A stretch of 64,000 nt of DNA from Endocalyx cinctus (GCA_001600455.1 BCKC01000002.1:3610171-3674170), one strand, 5' to 3'. Counted from the first letter of the stretch, positions 1-12,100 are shown. The notes: generated by a model from the letters alone, not told the origin. Numbers and translations are program-made.

Positions 1-1336
1 AATACCACACGAACTATCACCCAAGATGGAAGAGTAGTAACTAGTTTACATCTGACGCCTAAATACATCGTTGTCGCTCTAGACAATGCGCGAATACATA
101 TATTTGATCGAGAAGGAAACGCACTTCGAACTTTACAGGGCCATATCATGGGCGTCTGGGCTATGGTTCCTTGGGAAGACATACTTGTCAGCGGTGGTTG
201 CGATCGCGATGTGAGGGTTTGGGACATGACGACTGGGTAAGTTTTCGGGATTGATATTCGATGAAAATTTCCCCCTATACTAATATTCATCCGTAGTGCG
301 TGTATGCATACGTTACGTGGCCACACCTCAACGGTCCGCTGTTTGAAGATGTCGGACGAGAACACGGCCATATCTGGTTCACGTGATACCACCTTGCGTG
401 TCTGGGATATTAGATCAGGCGTTTGTAGAAATGTCCTTGTTGGACACCAAGCGAGCGTAAGGTGTCTCGAGATTAAGGGTGATATCGTCGTCTCTGGCAG
501 CTATGACGCGACCGCTAAGATATGGAGCATCTCGGAAGGTAGATGTCTTCATACTCTGACTGGCCACTTCAGTCAGATCTACGCTATTGCATTCGACGGT
601 AACAGAGTAGTCACTGGCAGCCTTGATACTAGTGTCAGGGTCTGGGATGCTCACACAGGGTAAGTTAGACTCAAATTACCCGATCCATAATGCATCATGC
701 TAACATCTCGACAGTGAGGCTATCGCCGTACTACAGGGCCACACTTCGTTGGTTGGCCAGCTACAGCTTCGAGGAAACACCCTCGTAACAGGAGGCTCGG
801 ACGGCTCTGTCCGAGTTTGGTCCTTAGAGAGAATGTGCCCTATTCATCGTCTCGCTGCTCATGACAACAGCGTTACAAGTCTTCAATTCGACGATACCCG
901 TGTCGTCAGTGGAGGTAGCGACGGCAGAGTCAAAGTCTGGGACATAAAAACTGGACATCTTGTACGAGAACTCATTACGGCCGAGTCCGTCTGGAGAGTG
1001 GTATTTGAGGATGAGAAGTGTGTCGCTGTAGCTAACAGGGGGAGCCGTGTTATGATGGAGGTGAGATACAGCTTTTTCCCCGGCATTTTTGTGCGATGAA
1101 GAACTAACATGTGCTAGGTTTGGTCATTTTCTCCTCCTGACGAGGAAAGCAATGAGCGGCCAGTATCGTTACCTCAAAGACTAGCAGAACCATCTCCAAC
1201 TCGTCCTCTGACAGCTGATTTCCGACGGTCGGCTCTTGCTTTGCCTGAACCGGACAGTCAAGATGTTGATATGAGAGATGTTGGCCCAGCTACGGCACCA
1301 CTTGATGGAAGCTCGGCGTTTTTCCGTGACGACTAA
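1..1336 (+). CDS. cdc4: Cdc4-like F-box/WD40 SCF substrate receptor, C-terminal part (5' end outside the window)
   Basis: Translation is open from base 1 in frame 1. Joined exons are 1-236, 297-659, 715-1060 and 1118-1336 (TAA). The introns have GTAAGT or GTGAGA donors and AG acceptors, and the frame stays continuous. The product is almost entirely WD40 repeats: eight blades can be counted, with GH...WD signatures such as SGSRDTTLRVWD and SGSYDATAKIW, then an acidic tail ending SSAFFRDD. Eight blades, and repeats with many arginines (VRCLK, VRVWD), fit Cdc4/Pop1-type receptors, which bind phosphodegrons and deliver substrates such as CDK inhibitors to the SCF ubiquitin ligase in the nucleus. 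The F-box and dimerisation region would lie upstream of this window, so an assignment to another WD40 F-box protein (for example Met30/SconB-like) cannot be fully excluded. It converges on the next gene. Confidence 0.85.
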
Positions 1337-2354
1337 AACATGCCGTCAGATCTAGACGGCTTATTCAACTCTTATATTGACAGCATGCATTATAACCGTC
1401 TCAATTGATAGGTCATTGCATTTTTTTTTCCCTTGGTTTAATCGAAGTTAGGGCGCTGGGAATTCACGTGCATTGCATGAATGGGCGTTGGTACTTACGG
1501 TGTGTAATGTTCTCTCTACCGTGGTTGAGCCTCGATTAGGTATTATTGTGTTCGGAAGATTCTGATGGAAATTGATTTGGTAGGCGAGGCAGGAAACTCT
1601 CACGCGCATTGGGTGGCAAGGTTTGAATTGTTAACAAAAAAAAAAAGAAACATAACAATCATAGACGAAGGAAGAGGGTCGAAGCACTCGTATGTATTCG
1701 AAGGTAAATAGGGCATTTGTCGTTTTTATCATGTTCTGTATATATCATACAGGTTGCACACGGCTCCCTCAAGAGGTTACTCAACGGTATCTTTGACGAC
1801 AGGCCGACGCGATGATGATCTTCGTCGACGTCGCAACATATTTCAATGTCTGCAGAAAATATAGCTATGGTGCGAGTCTATCAAGCTTACAAAAATCTCA
1901 AAATATCGCTATATTCGTTCATGGTGTATAAATAGCAAGTAGCCGACATAGCATTAATACCACTGAGCTTATTGATTCAATTTTTATTTGTGAGTAGGCT
2001 AGGCTTATAGGAGCTTGAATTCGACAGAGAACACTTTTTGACACCGCTGAATATCGAGTTCATCAAAGAGAGTGTAATAAGACTGTTAAAGCTATAGGGC
2101 AAAGGTCAGGAAGCTAATGAGGGGAGGGCATGCCTAGCTATACCTTTTAAAATATCGAGGCAGTTGTTTTCGTTATTATTCTCTTATTTCGCTATGCCTT
2201 ACTTATTTAGTGATGGCTGCAATTTAATGATATATTATACAGAACATGTCTTGCCTGTATACATACAGACTAGAGACAGATGATATATACAGATCCATCT
2301 CCGTCGAAGGGGGGGGGGGGGGGACAAAGCAGCTAGCTACCCTACGACCTCTCA
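1337..2354. other. Convergent intergenic stretch, no gene
   Basis: This stretch separates the 3' ends of the Cdc4-like gene and the minus-strand hypothetical gene. It holds short A and T runs (about 1420-1430 and 1636-1647) and ends in a 15-base G tract. There is no plausible coding exon on either strand. It probably contains both 3' UTRs. Confidence 0.6.
2309..2323. repeat. 15-base poly-G tract
   Basis: Fifteen consecutive G on the plus strand, about 30 bases past the stop codon of the minus-strand gene at 2355-3719. It would therefore read as C15 in that gene's 3' UTR. Its length could be affected by sequencing error. Confidence 0.9.
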
Positions 2355-3719
2355 TCATTTTTCTGTACCCATCACATCCTCTTCCTTTCCCAACACATCC
2401 GTCAAACCGAGGGTGAGCCAATATTCGGCGGCAACGTTATGCTCGTAAAGGTCGCCCTGCAGCGGCGGCGGCCTCTCCATCATCAGCCGGCCGATCTCGT
2501 AGGCGGCCCTGATCTCGCCGCTCACGGCGGCTTTCCGTAAGTAGTGCAGGCGGGCCTGGTCGTCCTCGTCCAGGAGGAACGCGTACGCGGTGCAGCCCTG
2601 GGCCAGGTCGAGCACGTCCGCGACGAACGCGCCCGCCTTGTCGGCGAGGAGGGGAGCGGCCTCGGCGTCGGCCTCGTTCGGGTCCACGGCCCGTCGCGCC
2701 AGGAGCTTCAGTTCTATCATGAACGAGTACGACGCCAGCTGCCAGACCTCGGTCACGGCGTCCCGGCCGTACGCCGCTAGGGTGTCGATATCGTCCATGT
2801 CGTCTCGGTACTTGTCTCTTTGTGTTTTTTTTTGGCCGCCGTCGGCTCGTTGTTTCGGCTGCTGCTGCTGCTGCGAAGGCGGGGACGGGGACGATTCCCG
2901 CAGTTTCGCGATCGTCAGCCTCCGCGCCCGCCGGATCCAGTCCAGCCCGTGGTGATCGTCCACGGCGGTATCGCGGCGGTCGCAGATCATGGCCTTGACG
3001 GTGCAGGCGTCGGGCGAGGCCCGCCCGTCGCGGAGCATCAGCTTATCGAAGGTCGTCAGGACGGCCGGGTCGACCGGCCTCGATTTATCGCGCTGGCTCG
3101 CGAGCACGTGCACGAGCGTCACCATCGTGGCCGCGGGCAGGTACCCGGAGCGCATGCCGAGCGGGTAGAGCATGTCCCAGCCGAGGGCCGCCGAGCCCCT
3201 TCTCGAGGCGGGGATGACGCCGCCGCCGCCGCCGGCCCTCGGGTCCCCGTTGGGAAGCAGGAGCAGCGCCGTCCACATGATGGTCGACGCCGGGGCCCGC
3301 AGCGCCTCCGGTAGCCGGTCCCGCCACCCCCGCGACCGCCCCGGCGCGATGGCTATGCTCACGAAGTCGTACGCGATCTCGTGGCACAGCTCCGGCGTGA
3401 CGGACTCGTCGTCGACCGACATCGCGCGCATCTGGGTGGCGAAGAAAGAGGGGGGCGGGACGTCGTCGAACGAAAGAGGTGGAAGGTATCCGGAAGATCT
3501 GCCGGTATTAGGCCCTTGGAATACACGCGGTGAGCTGTGAATTGGCGATGATAATGTGAGAGGAAGGTGGTTATTCCTATAGAGAGAGTTTGTGGGGACG
3601 GAGGTGCTATTGTGGATGAGAGGCGTGCTTCGACTAAGAGCTGTTGAGATGCCGAGCTGGTGGTAGTCACATATGACCTGACGGCAACATATCCGTGTGA
3701 CCTGTCGTTTAAGAGACAT
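2355..3719 (-). CDS. Hypothetical protein with Sel1/TPR-like C-terminus, possibly mitochondrial
   Basis: A single open frame of 454 codons with no intron needed. I do not recognise the gene by name. The first roughly 85 residues are rich in R, S, T and N with almost no acidic residues, which resembles a mitochondrial presequence (inference). The middle is ordered and GC-rich, with a glycine run near residue 165 and a glutamine run near 285. The last 80 residues contain helical-repeat-like sequence (HYLRKAAVSGEIRAAYEIGR) typical of Sel1/TPR solenoids. Between about 2440 and 3460 the gene is far richer in G+C than its flanks and its own 5' end. The same richness creates long antisense open frames, which I treat as shadows. 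It is transcribed away from UTP16. The start is the first ATG of the frame; no other support is visible. Confidence 0.7.
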   Translation of the reverse strand: MSLKRQVTRICCRQVICDYHQLGISTALSRSTPLIHNSTSVPTNSLYRNNHLPLTLSSPIHSSPRVFQGPNTGRSSGYLPPLSFDDVPPPSFFATQMRAMSVDDESVTPELCHEIAYDFVSIAIAPGRSRGWRDRLPEALRAPASTIMWTALLLLPNGDPRAGGGGGVIPASRRGSAALGWDMLYPLGMRSGYLPAATMVTLVHVLASQRDKSRPVDPAVLTTFDKLMLRDGRASPDACTVKAMICDRRDTAVDDHHGLDWIRRARRLTIAKLRESSPSPPSQQQQQPKQRADGGQKKTQRDKYRDDMDDIDTLAAYGRDAVTEVWQLASYSFMIELKLLARRAVDPNEADAEAAPLLADKAGAFVADVLDLAQGCTAYAFLLDEDDQARLHYLRKAAVSGEIRAAYEIGRLMMERPPPLQGDLYEHNVAAEYWLTLGLTDVLGKEEDVMGTEK

Positions 3720-4224
3720 ATTGCTCCTTTATCATATGTGATATTATCGTATTCACACGAAAAGAAAGCTTTAGGTCAATAGAGATGAGTGAAATGGCGA
3801 TTATCATGCTCCACTACTACTAGCAATTGTCACTCCTTACTCGATTTTTTTTTTTTTTTAATTGTTATGACCCGTTATTCTTACGAGTAGTTTGAGAAAA
3901 CGTTTCAATATCAGTTTAATAGAATTTCTCAACTAGAAGAAGGATATCACGAAATCTTGGTTAATCCTCTACGTTTATTTCCTCTCCAAATAACTGAACG
4001 TACAAAAGCAGACCAAACTAAGTTTAGCGTACTTTTATCACTGCCCAGGCCCCACCGTAATCATCTATCTTATCTAATCGCAAGTCGTATCCATCTTATC
4101 GTGAACGTTGCTACTTGAAAAAAAGTTCCAATTGAAAAGCATCCCACTTGCAAGAAAAACCAGTACAGGCAAAAAGGGAGTTCACGAATAAGGCCGAACT
4201 ACTCGGGGAAAAAAATAATAATCG
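3720..4224. promoter_or_regulatory. Divergent promoter region between the Sel1-like gene and UTP16
   Basis: 505 bp lie between two head-to-head start codons, so both 5' UTRs and promoters should be here. It contains a T15 tract (3845-3859), a common nucleosome-depleting feature of fungal promoters, and A-rich sequence just before the UTP16 ATG. I could not pick out a specific factor site with confidence. Confidence 0.5.
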
Positions 4225-5679
4225 ATGGCTTCCGTCGTAAATAAAATTTCCAAGGCAATGTCGGGACTATCTAAAGGGAAATTTGAAAATCCAGCATCGA
4301 TCGAGAAGCCCGAAAAACGCAAATCTCCGCCGATCAGCGACGAGGGAGAGGGAGGAGACGGCGAGGACGGCTCCCGAGAAGTATTAGACGACGCCGACGC
4401 CAACGCCGACGCATCCTTCTCGTCCTCGTCCTCTCCCAAACGTCAGAAAAAGCTCGCGGTTCGGACGAGAGCCGAAGAAAAAGCAGCAGCAGCCGCCGCT
4501 GCCGGTGGTACGCCGAACGCGTCGAGAAAACGACCGGGGATAGATACCGCGATCAACACGCCGACGATGGCGGCCTTGAGCAAGTCTGGGTTCCTCGAGC
4601 CTCAGTCGGCTTCGAGGCAGCTCGAGGAGGAGGCTACCCAGAGGTTGGCTTCGTTGTCGGCCGAGCCGGAATCGAGGAAGAAGCCGAAGAAGCAGTCGAA
4701 GTCAAAATCAAAGTCGAGAGATGAGGAGGAGGAGGGAGAGGAAAAAGAAGAACAGGGACGGATATCGGCCGCTAAACCAAAAGGCAAACACGTGGTTTTC
4801 GGCGATGATGACGATGTTGAGGACTTTGTCGCGGATGCGATCAAGGAATCCGAACAGCAGGAGAAAGAGGATGTCGATGAGGAAAGTGATGATGATGATG
4901 ATGCTCCCGAAGCTGTCTCGACACAAGCGGCTGCTAAAGAGACTCTGAGGTCGACCAAGGCGGTCTCCGATGCAGCTGAGAAGTAAGTAGCCATTCATTC
5001 TTTTTCGGATATGAGCGAGAAATGAAGAATGATCTCTATATACCTTATCCTAGCTGGCACTAACCACTATCACTCGCACTACAGGCACGCAGCTTCTCTA
5101 AAACGTAAACGTCAAGAGAGGGATAACCTATTCAAGAAACAAGCCGAGAAGCGGAAACGTGGTCGGGGTTTAGATTCCGACAACGACGATAAAGACAAAG
5201 ATTCCCAATCACCACAACTCGCTCAAGCCGAGAAAGCTAATCTTGCCACCACCACTACCACCACCACCACCCGACGCAGAGGCGACAAATTCAACATCCC
5301 CGACCTCCTGCCGGCGGAGCTGCTCACGGACTCGAGCGACGAAGACGAGGAAGAAGACGAAACGGCCCTGCGAAAACGCAAGAAAGCGTCCGCGGCGACG
5401 GCCAAGAAGCCGACCAAGATCCGCTTCGAGGACGCCGCCGCTACCGTCGGTAACGCGGCCCCTCGGGACCAGGTCGTCGGCGCTACGCGGTACCGGGTCC
5501 TGGCCGATCAGGCGAACCCGAAGCTAGCCCCGAGGACGAATAAGACGGCCCGGAAGGAGAGGGAGAGACTTTTGCGGCGGCGGAGAGCAGGCGGCGCGGG
5601 TGCAAGCGGTGGTGCTGGTGCTGGTGGTAGGGGTAATGTGATGAAGAAAAAGGGAAGTTTCTTCGTCAAGAGTAGATGA
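4225..5679 (+). CDS. utp16: U3 snoRNA-associated protein Utp16/Bud21
   Basis: Two exons, 4225-4982 and 5085-5679, joined across a 102-bp intron (GTAAGT donor, CTAAC-type branch sequence near 5059, ACAG acceptor) give about 450 residues. The N-terminal half is low complexity: an acidic/serine-rich, lysine-rich region and alternating E/K and D tracts. The C-terminal half carries the recognisable part: a short motif KFNIPDLLPAELLTDSSDED, then a basic region, PRDQVVGATRYRVL, and a basic C-terminus ending GSFFVKSR. This pattern matches Utp16, a subunit of the small-subunit processome that works with U3 snoRNA in 18S pre-rRNA processing in the nucleolus. Highly charged, disordered composition is normal for the family. 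The first ATG is taken as start. The gene converges on the USP-domain gene. Confidence 0.8.
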
Positions 5680-6694
5680 TGGATCTAATATGATATAATA
5701 AATACCCTGCAGAAAGAATAGCGAATTTGTATTGATACTGGCATCAAAAGAATTTTGGGAGACGGTATGTATATAAATGTACATCTCCAAGGACATTACA
5801 AGCACCTTGTGTTCCGATAGAGGTCATTATGCCGCGAGGCAGAACTGGACCTATTTACTCATTCATGTCTTCGCTTCTCATGTGTAGTATTGTCAATACT
5901 TAAAGGTGATTTGTAAAATGTAACTCGCTCGGGTCGTTATATGTGAGCTGCTTCAGGCTCTCTGGCAGTGTTATCAAGCTGATGTATCTATCTCGTCCAT
6001 ATCATAAAAATAGTTTTATACAATGGCAGAATATACATATCTTCATATGATAGGACTTCCATCGTCATTCATCACCGATCCAAAGGTCTCCGTCACTCCG
6101 TCATTTCAATCAAGTATACTATTGCGGACTCAAAACAAGTTTCAAAGCTAGGCCGAAACACCAAGTGGAGGGGATAACTTAATTATAACTTTTTTTTGTC
6201 TGTTTCTTTAAATTTTTGTTCAACTACTTATTTTGCGGTCCTTTACCATCCTAAACCTGACACTGCCTCAGGCGTTTCCCGCGCCGTGAAAGTTGGTCCG
6301 GACCTCTCGTTTGAAAATGCGGTCCGGCTTATTTCAACCCCCCAGCTACCTTTCTTGACTCGTAATGGAGCTGGGTTTGGTCGGAAATTTCCTTACGAGG
6401 AAAAACTTAGGTAACCACAGATCAAAGGAAATTGATGAACGGCGCATGCTTAAATCGTTTCGACTTGCCCAGAAATCACATGCCCCGCTATACTTTGCTG
6501 TGGATGGTGGCGTACCTCTCAAAGTACACGCTCAGAGCAGGGTGTAAAATCAAACAAGAAAACAAGGAGTAACCCGCTCTCATCTTGCCCTTTGCCGTCA
6601 AAATCCAAGAATAGCGTGAATCGCTACCCTTGAATCGAATCGCTTGTATACGTTATCAAATTTTCACACCAAACCATAAGCTTGGATGTCTCTT
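5680..6694. other. Convergent intergenic stretch, no gene
   Basis: About 1 kb between the 3' ends of UTP16 (+) and the USP-domain gene (-). Short open frames at 6196-6547 have no recognisable similarity and no good coding composition. It presumably holds both 3' UTRs. Confidence 0.5.
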
Positions 6695-7853
6695 TCATGT
6701 CTTGGCACCCCCGCCTTCGGGAGAGTCGTCTTCACTTTCCAACGAACCCGTACTATTCTTCCGAGCTTCGGATCTTAGCGCCGCACCTTCATTTACTTCC
6801 ATGTTATGGAGCTTCTTCTTATTGAGTAACTCCTGCCCGGTAGTTACCTCGTACTCTTCTTCATATTCCGAGTCCGAATTTTCTCCGTCTTGAGATTGCT
6901 TCGGATCAGCTGGAGCGGCACCGTTAGAAACGATAACAGCAGGTTCCTTCGACCTCGAACGATGAGTGGAACCTCTAGGTAGAAAAGGGAGGTTGATCGG
7001 CTTGATGGTCGGGTCGAAGGTTGCAGGAAGCCCCATAGCCATTACCACATGATGAGCCTCCTCATCAGTAGTGAGGCTTGGCTCTAACTCATACTTGAAT
7101 AAATTATTATCATCGGCTACATGTAATTGGCCACCTAGCATCTGGGCGTAAATTTGTCGGGTTGGGTCTGCAAAACGTTTCAATTTCTTCTTCTCGCGCT
7201 TTTCCGTGGGTCTAACAACGACAACCGGCACCGGAGAATACTGTAGGCAATACTTGGAAAACGAGCTGCGATTGTTCACGAACATGCCCTGCACACCTTC
7301 TAAGCTTCGACCTTTCGTCCCGACTACCAACATAGACGGCTGATGTATTTTGATCTAATAGCATAATCGTCAGTTATCCATCTTTCACTTTTTATAGCCT
7401 GGTGGGAAGGGGGAAAACAACAACTGGAGATATACTGACAAGATGCTGGAACGTATTGTGCAGTTTCCCCACAGCATACTCCAATACTAAGAGGATCGCA
7501 TGGTTTTTTATGTTTTTAGATTGTATCGAATCCATCAGTCGCTGGGCATCGGTGTGATACGCATGATCGGCTAGTCGAGCTTGGGTCTCGATAACACGAA
7601 CGCAGACGATCTCATCGCCGTCGTCAACGAGCTCGTCTAACAACCATTGAAGTGCATGATCCGAGTAAGAGTTATCGTCCACACCAACCATGAAGGTCCG
7701 ATGTCTTCGTTGGAACTGAAAACCGGCATGGCGATAGTTGAGAGTGAGCGAGATTGGGTTAAAGGCGGTCGATTCGCCCAAAGGAATATTGTCGAATGCT
7801 ACATGCGATTCGAACCTTTTCGAAGGTAGTTCCGTTAGCGTTTCAGTGGCCAT
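6695..7853 (-). CDS. Universal stress protein (UspA) domain protein
   Basis: Exon 1 is 7853-7440 and exon 2 is 7354-6695 (minus strand), giving about 357 residues. The 85-bp intron has donor GTCAGT, a CTGAC branch site and a TTAG acceptor; the only phase-consistent join gives QHL-IKIHQPSMLVVGTKG. The USP alpha/beta fold runs from about residue 50 (HRTFMVGVDDNSYSDHALQW) to about 185, ending with a valine-rich final strand (PVPVVVVRP). The nucleotide-loop motif GTKGRS is present at about 150-155, but the distance to the following Ser/Thr is longer than in the bacterial G-2X-G-9X-G(S/T) form. The C-terminal 130 residues are acidic, Ser-rich and probably disordered. Fungal USP proteins are linked to stress responses, but the exact role is unknown. 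An in-frame ATG 12 codons upstream is less likely because it begins in an A/T tract. Confidence 0.8.
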
Positions 7854-8646
7854 AAATAAATTATTAGGAAAAAAAAAAGATAAGTTCAAAGATAAAAAGA
7901 TCGTGAGATAGTAAATAGAACGATATACAAAATGTGTAAAGATTTTTATTGTGAACGACTGACAGCTGGGGAAATAAACCCAGCCAAGGATAAATATGGG
8001 AAATTGGGAGGTAAAGACCGATCAGCCGACATAACAAAATAGAAGAGCCAAGTAATGAGGAGATTCGTGAATGTGGAAATCAAGGATTATGTGTGACTTT
8101 TTAACTTTTGACTCCTCTAGCTGACTGCGCCCCAGTCACTTTAGAGCTCTTAAGTTTAAGTGAGAGTAACTGCTTTTGGGGAGGATAGGTGGGGGAGGTG
8201 ACGGATACGTGATGTGAAGAGCGGGGCAAAGAAGCATGGCTAGCGAATGATGCTGAAAAGAGCTGAGTACGAATCGGCTTAGACCTCGTGACCCAAAGAT
8301 CAAGACCGAACGACATGCCTTCTAATTTCATCACCGGTGGGGTGGTCTCGAAGATTCTTATGTCCAGTTATATAAACACCAACAAAAAAAAAAGGGAAAA
8401 ACAAAAGGGGATCATTCGCCAACACTTTTAAGACACTATGATAAGCCCGAATGAACCCAAATACCGAAACACAGCCCAGAATCTTGGAATAATAGGTAGA
8501 CAAGAATGACATGGACAATAAGGTTCGACGGAGTCGGGGGGCGACGGGATGTAGCTGTCATTCAAAGGTATCCCACCCATCGACGTAGGGCAGGCCTCAG
8601 GCCGACAAGTGTTTGTAACCAAAAACAACGGCTCAACCACCCAATA
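7854..8646. other. Intergenic stretch between two minus-strand genes
   Basis: 793 bp separating the 5' end of the USP-domain gene from the 3' end of the small hypothetical gene. It should contain the USP promoter and 5' UTR. Overlapping short frames at 8101-8640 show no domain or conserved-looking segment, so I do not call a gene. Confidence 0.5.
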
Positions 8647-9172
8647 CTATGTGAAAACGAGACACTCGACTTTTACAGACTTGCGCGCAGGCCATCTGTT
8701 GGTGTAGGAAAGAAATGACATATGCAACAAGATAAAGTAGAAGAAGTAACGATAAACCAAGAATAAACACTAACCTGCGGTGTGGTGGTGACGCATCCCG
8801 AATGCGACCGGCGCCGTGCGGCTTCTTTAATCCCTGGGGGAGGGATGGGTTGTTAAGAGGAAGAAAAGAGATTGACGATATCGAACCTTTCCTAGATACT
8901 GGCGCACTACTGCCTGAACTAGAAGCAGTCTCACCTGGAGTCGTTGCGCTGGCATTATCCGTCATTTCGGCCTCCCTCTCTTTTCCCTTTGCTTTAGCGT
9001 CGATGACGACGGACCGTACGGCGGCATTCTTTACGGCACTCGTTTCCGAGCGGTTACCGGCGCTTTTCGCAATGCTGAAATAGTCGGGATTCGCCGGTTT
9101 AGGTTGAGAGAAAGGTGAGACGTCGCTCCCCGGACTCTGAAGGGGGGTGAGGTTATCTTTGGACATGTTCAA
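8647..9172 (-). CDS. Small fungal hypothetical protein with a 49-nt terminal exon
   Basis: Exon 1 is 9172-8775 and exon 2 is 8695-8647 (minus strand), giving about 148 residues. I inferred the 79-bp intron because the open frame otherwise runs into a hydrophobic intron-like tail. A GTTAGT donor after ...SPPHR and an AACAG acceptor restore a basic, non-hydrophobic ending (RRWPARKSVKVE...) with a prompt stop. The branch site is weak. The protein is Ser/Ala/Pro-rich and probably disordered, with short segments that look selected: PDYFSIAKSAGNRSETSAVK, SSISFLPLNNPSLPQGLKK and GAGRIRDASPPHRR. No domain is recognisable. A membrane-anchored alternative exists if the intron is retained (hydrophobic LGLSLLLLLYLVAYVISFL), but I think this is intronic. 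Confidence 0.55.
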
Positions 9173-12100
9173 ACGGAGAAAAGTTGGCTAGGTTAATGTG
9201 AACAAAGGGGAAAAGATAATTGATAGCGACGATATTAATGACGGTACGTCAAGTTCAAGAATGATCCAGTTCAAGTATGGGTGAGTTCGATTGCCGTCGA
9301 TGACCTGACTCACGTTGCCTCAGGTTGAGGGCGGAGGAGGCAAGTTCGTGTTCCAATGCATGAGGAAGGGATAATAGACAGAGCCTCTGAAAGTTAGCCA
9401 AAGGCCAACCTATTAAAATTCGACGTACGAGAGCAGAAAAGAAAATTCAAGCTTGAGTTTAGAATGTCGTATGATCGGAGGCGATATGCCACGTGGGTAG
9501 ACAGGGTTACTGTATTTTAAGAAATATTCGTTTGCTTGGGTTACGATAGGTATTTCGACTTGTAGTGTATGGCCTGATAATCTGGAAGTTATGGGGTGGC
9601 TGATGTGCGTGTATATATATATTTCCCGTGTATTATATATCTTTCTAGCTTTCTTAGTCACCGTCTCAGTTTATTGTCGCTACTTATTCGTATTTGAAGA
9701 TGAATAAGTAATTAGAACGGCAAAAATGATCCGATTGCGACGGTGATATGATTGGTGTCGCGAAATAATCCGTTACCGAAGAAAAAACGACGATGAAAAG
9801 AGAGTAGAATACACTTTAACGATAAGAACCAAAAGATCGGGATTGGCCAAGAGGTACTGTTTATGTTGTTATATGTAGACAAAGCTACGAGCTTCAAGCT
9901 TGGTATTACAAAGAAGAAGAAAAAAAGATGTGTCGAGAGCCAGTTAGAGCTAGTCAGAGAGACACGTTTCGTAGGCTTAACCTAATATGATGACAGTTTT
10001 TGTAAATTTCAGACTATTCGTGTATTACGATATGATAAGTAATGTAATGACCTCAACCTTTCATATCTGTCATATGGCAATATTAAGAGAAGAGTTAGAA
10101 AAGAAAAAGAAAAGAAGAAGAAAAAAAGGAAGAGGAAGGCTGGCTGGGGTTAAGATGAAGAATATCAAGGAAATTCAAGGTGTCTAAGGCAATATGAATC
10201 TAAGTACCCTGGATAGTGTATATGTACCTAAACGTATACCAAATTTAGCGTATTTGACATATTTCGTGTATATTGAAGGATGTACCTATACATTAAGTGG
10301 GAACTAATGTATGCTAGGGAGTAGGTGGATGCAGATGTTGAGAGAGTATGATATCCATATCTATATCCATATTCACATCCCATATTCATACCCATACCCA
10401 TACCCATACATCATATGTACCATTACTTAGTAGAAAACGAATGTTTCGGTACATGGGTATAGGTACGGGATAAGGATAGAATTGCGAAGTCGGACACACA
10501 TCAGAAATGAAGGAAATGAATAGTTGTAAAAGTAAATAGGTTAAGTATCTCGAGTCGTAATGGTATAATACAACATGGATATAATGACTTTACTTAACTA
10601 CCTAGGTACACTACCTACAGGGCAGGGCAGTACTTACTTTACTTGTATCCATGGATATGCTAGGTAAATCTTAAATTTAAATATTTGACAGGCAGACAGG
10701 ATAAACATGGGGGAGATTTAAGCTAAAAGGACTAACTGAATACAGCGTGTCAGTTTTAATATAGGCTTAGGAATATTCTAACTGTCTACCTGTAAACTAC
10801 GCTGATAATAGTTAGTGAGGCAACTTGTACAACTGCTAGCTTTGCCTAATAGCTATATTAGTAGCTTAGTAGGTTACTATCCCCGTATTGATATCCATAC
10901 TTACAAGTATTTCCATAAGTACAATTTATTTCTGAATTAATCCACGAGTGTAGACTAAGTAATAATTTATTGCACACAGCATACGTAGAACATATTCGAG
11001 TTTCCTTCCTATCTTCTCTTTGAAGAAGTATTGTACTTTTTTTTTTATTCCCCCGGCGTTTGTAACGAGACAAGTTTAAGCCAAGATGTGACAAACATGG
11101 GAATATGTTTAACTCATCCCTTTCTGGTCTTATCGCATCATCTCTCCCATCGATCCTACTACGTCACCTTCCCGATACCTGGACCTACAAATTCGCCTTG
11201 GACCCTAGTAGGATCTGTACAATCTTTATGAGATGGTATGTGACCATATCTAGCAGGTACTAAATACCTATCAACCAAAGGGATACGTAGCACTGTTGAG
11301 TCCGATAAACATTTTCTGCATTTCTGCCGGGCGCGCACACACACACATACAACGAAAAAAAAAAATGTTATCAAGGTTATTTATCATATATTGTAGGTAC
11401 ATATATACCATTTTCGCCTTGCCTCCATTATCAAGACAAGCCCAAATTTAAGCATTCCGCGATAGCCGAGACATCGAAAATACCATGTAGGTACGTGGTA
11501 TCTATGACTCTACAACCTTCTTCACCCAGTGTAAAAACGCCTAGGACCGGGGGAAACGGCACACAAAGGCCGTAATTGCACTTGCCAAGAAGACTAACTC
11601 GGCCAAGATCTTATGGTGTTGGTGTTCTATGGCAATCCTATACTTGGTCGGTCTGATTAGAATGCATGTGCTTCGTATGGAAGCACCACAAAACAGATCT
11701 ACGCAATAAATAGAATAGCACGGCGAAACACGTAATCTCAATCAAAAAAAAAAAGGAAGAATGGCATTTCCCCCTTTTTTTTTTCAAACAGGTGTAGATG
11801 GTCATATAGCATTTGGAACCGTACACTACACTGCAATAAATGACACCCGGTATAGGCCGGGTCCTCTCACTATCTACCTACCCTACCTGCCAACTTCCAG
11901 GATCTGAGCCCATCATGGCATTTCCTTGCGTTCTCGCTCTGCAAACAGCCGCGACCCCAATGCTCCGGATGAGAAGGGGGAGATGGCGGGTGTAGCCGCC
12001 TGGGTTATTACTGTCATAGGCAACTCCAATTCCATAACGAGCTAGCTGCCTCTGCCTGAGCGGGTATGGACGTCACATCGGTCTTTTTACCCGTCGAGAT

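Noticed and set aside
2544..3540. Long open frames on the plus strand opposite the Sel1-like gene
   Set aside because: High GC lowers stop-codon frequency in all frames; the minus-strand frame is longest and has protein-like composition with a repeat domain.
4602..4998. Ser-rich open frames on the minus strand
   Set aside because: Antisense of the acidic GAG/GAC/GAT repeats of UTP16.
8101..8640. Overlapping minus-strand frames as a gene between the USP and small hypothetical genes
   Set aside because: No frame has conserved-looking sequence or a splice chain; it is more likely promoter and UTR.
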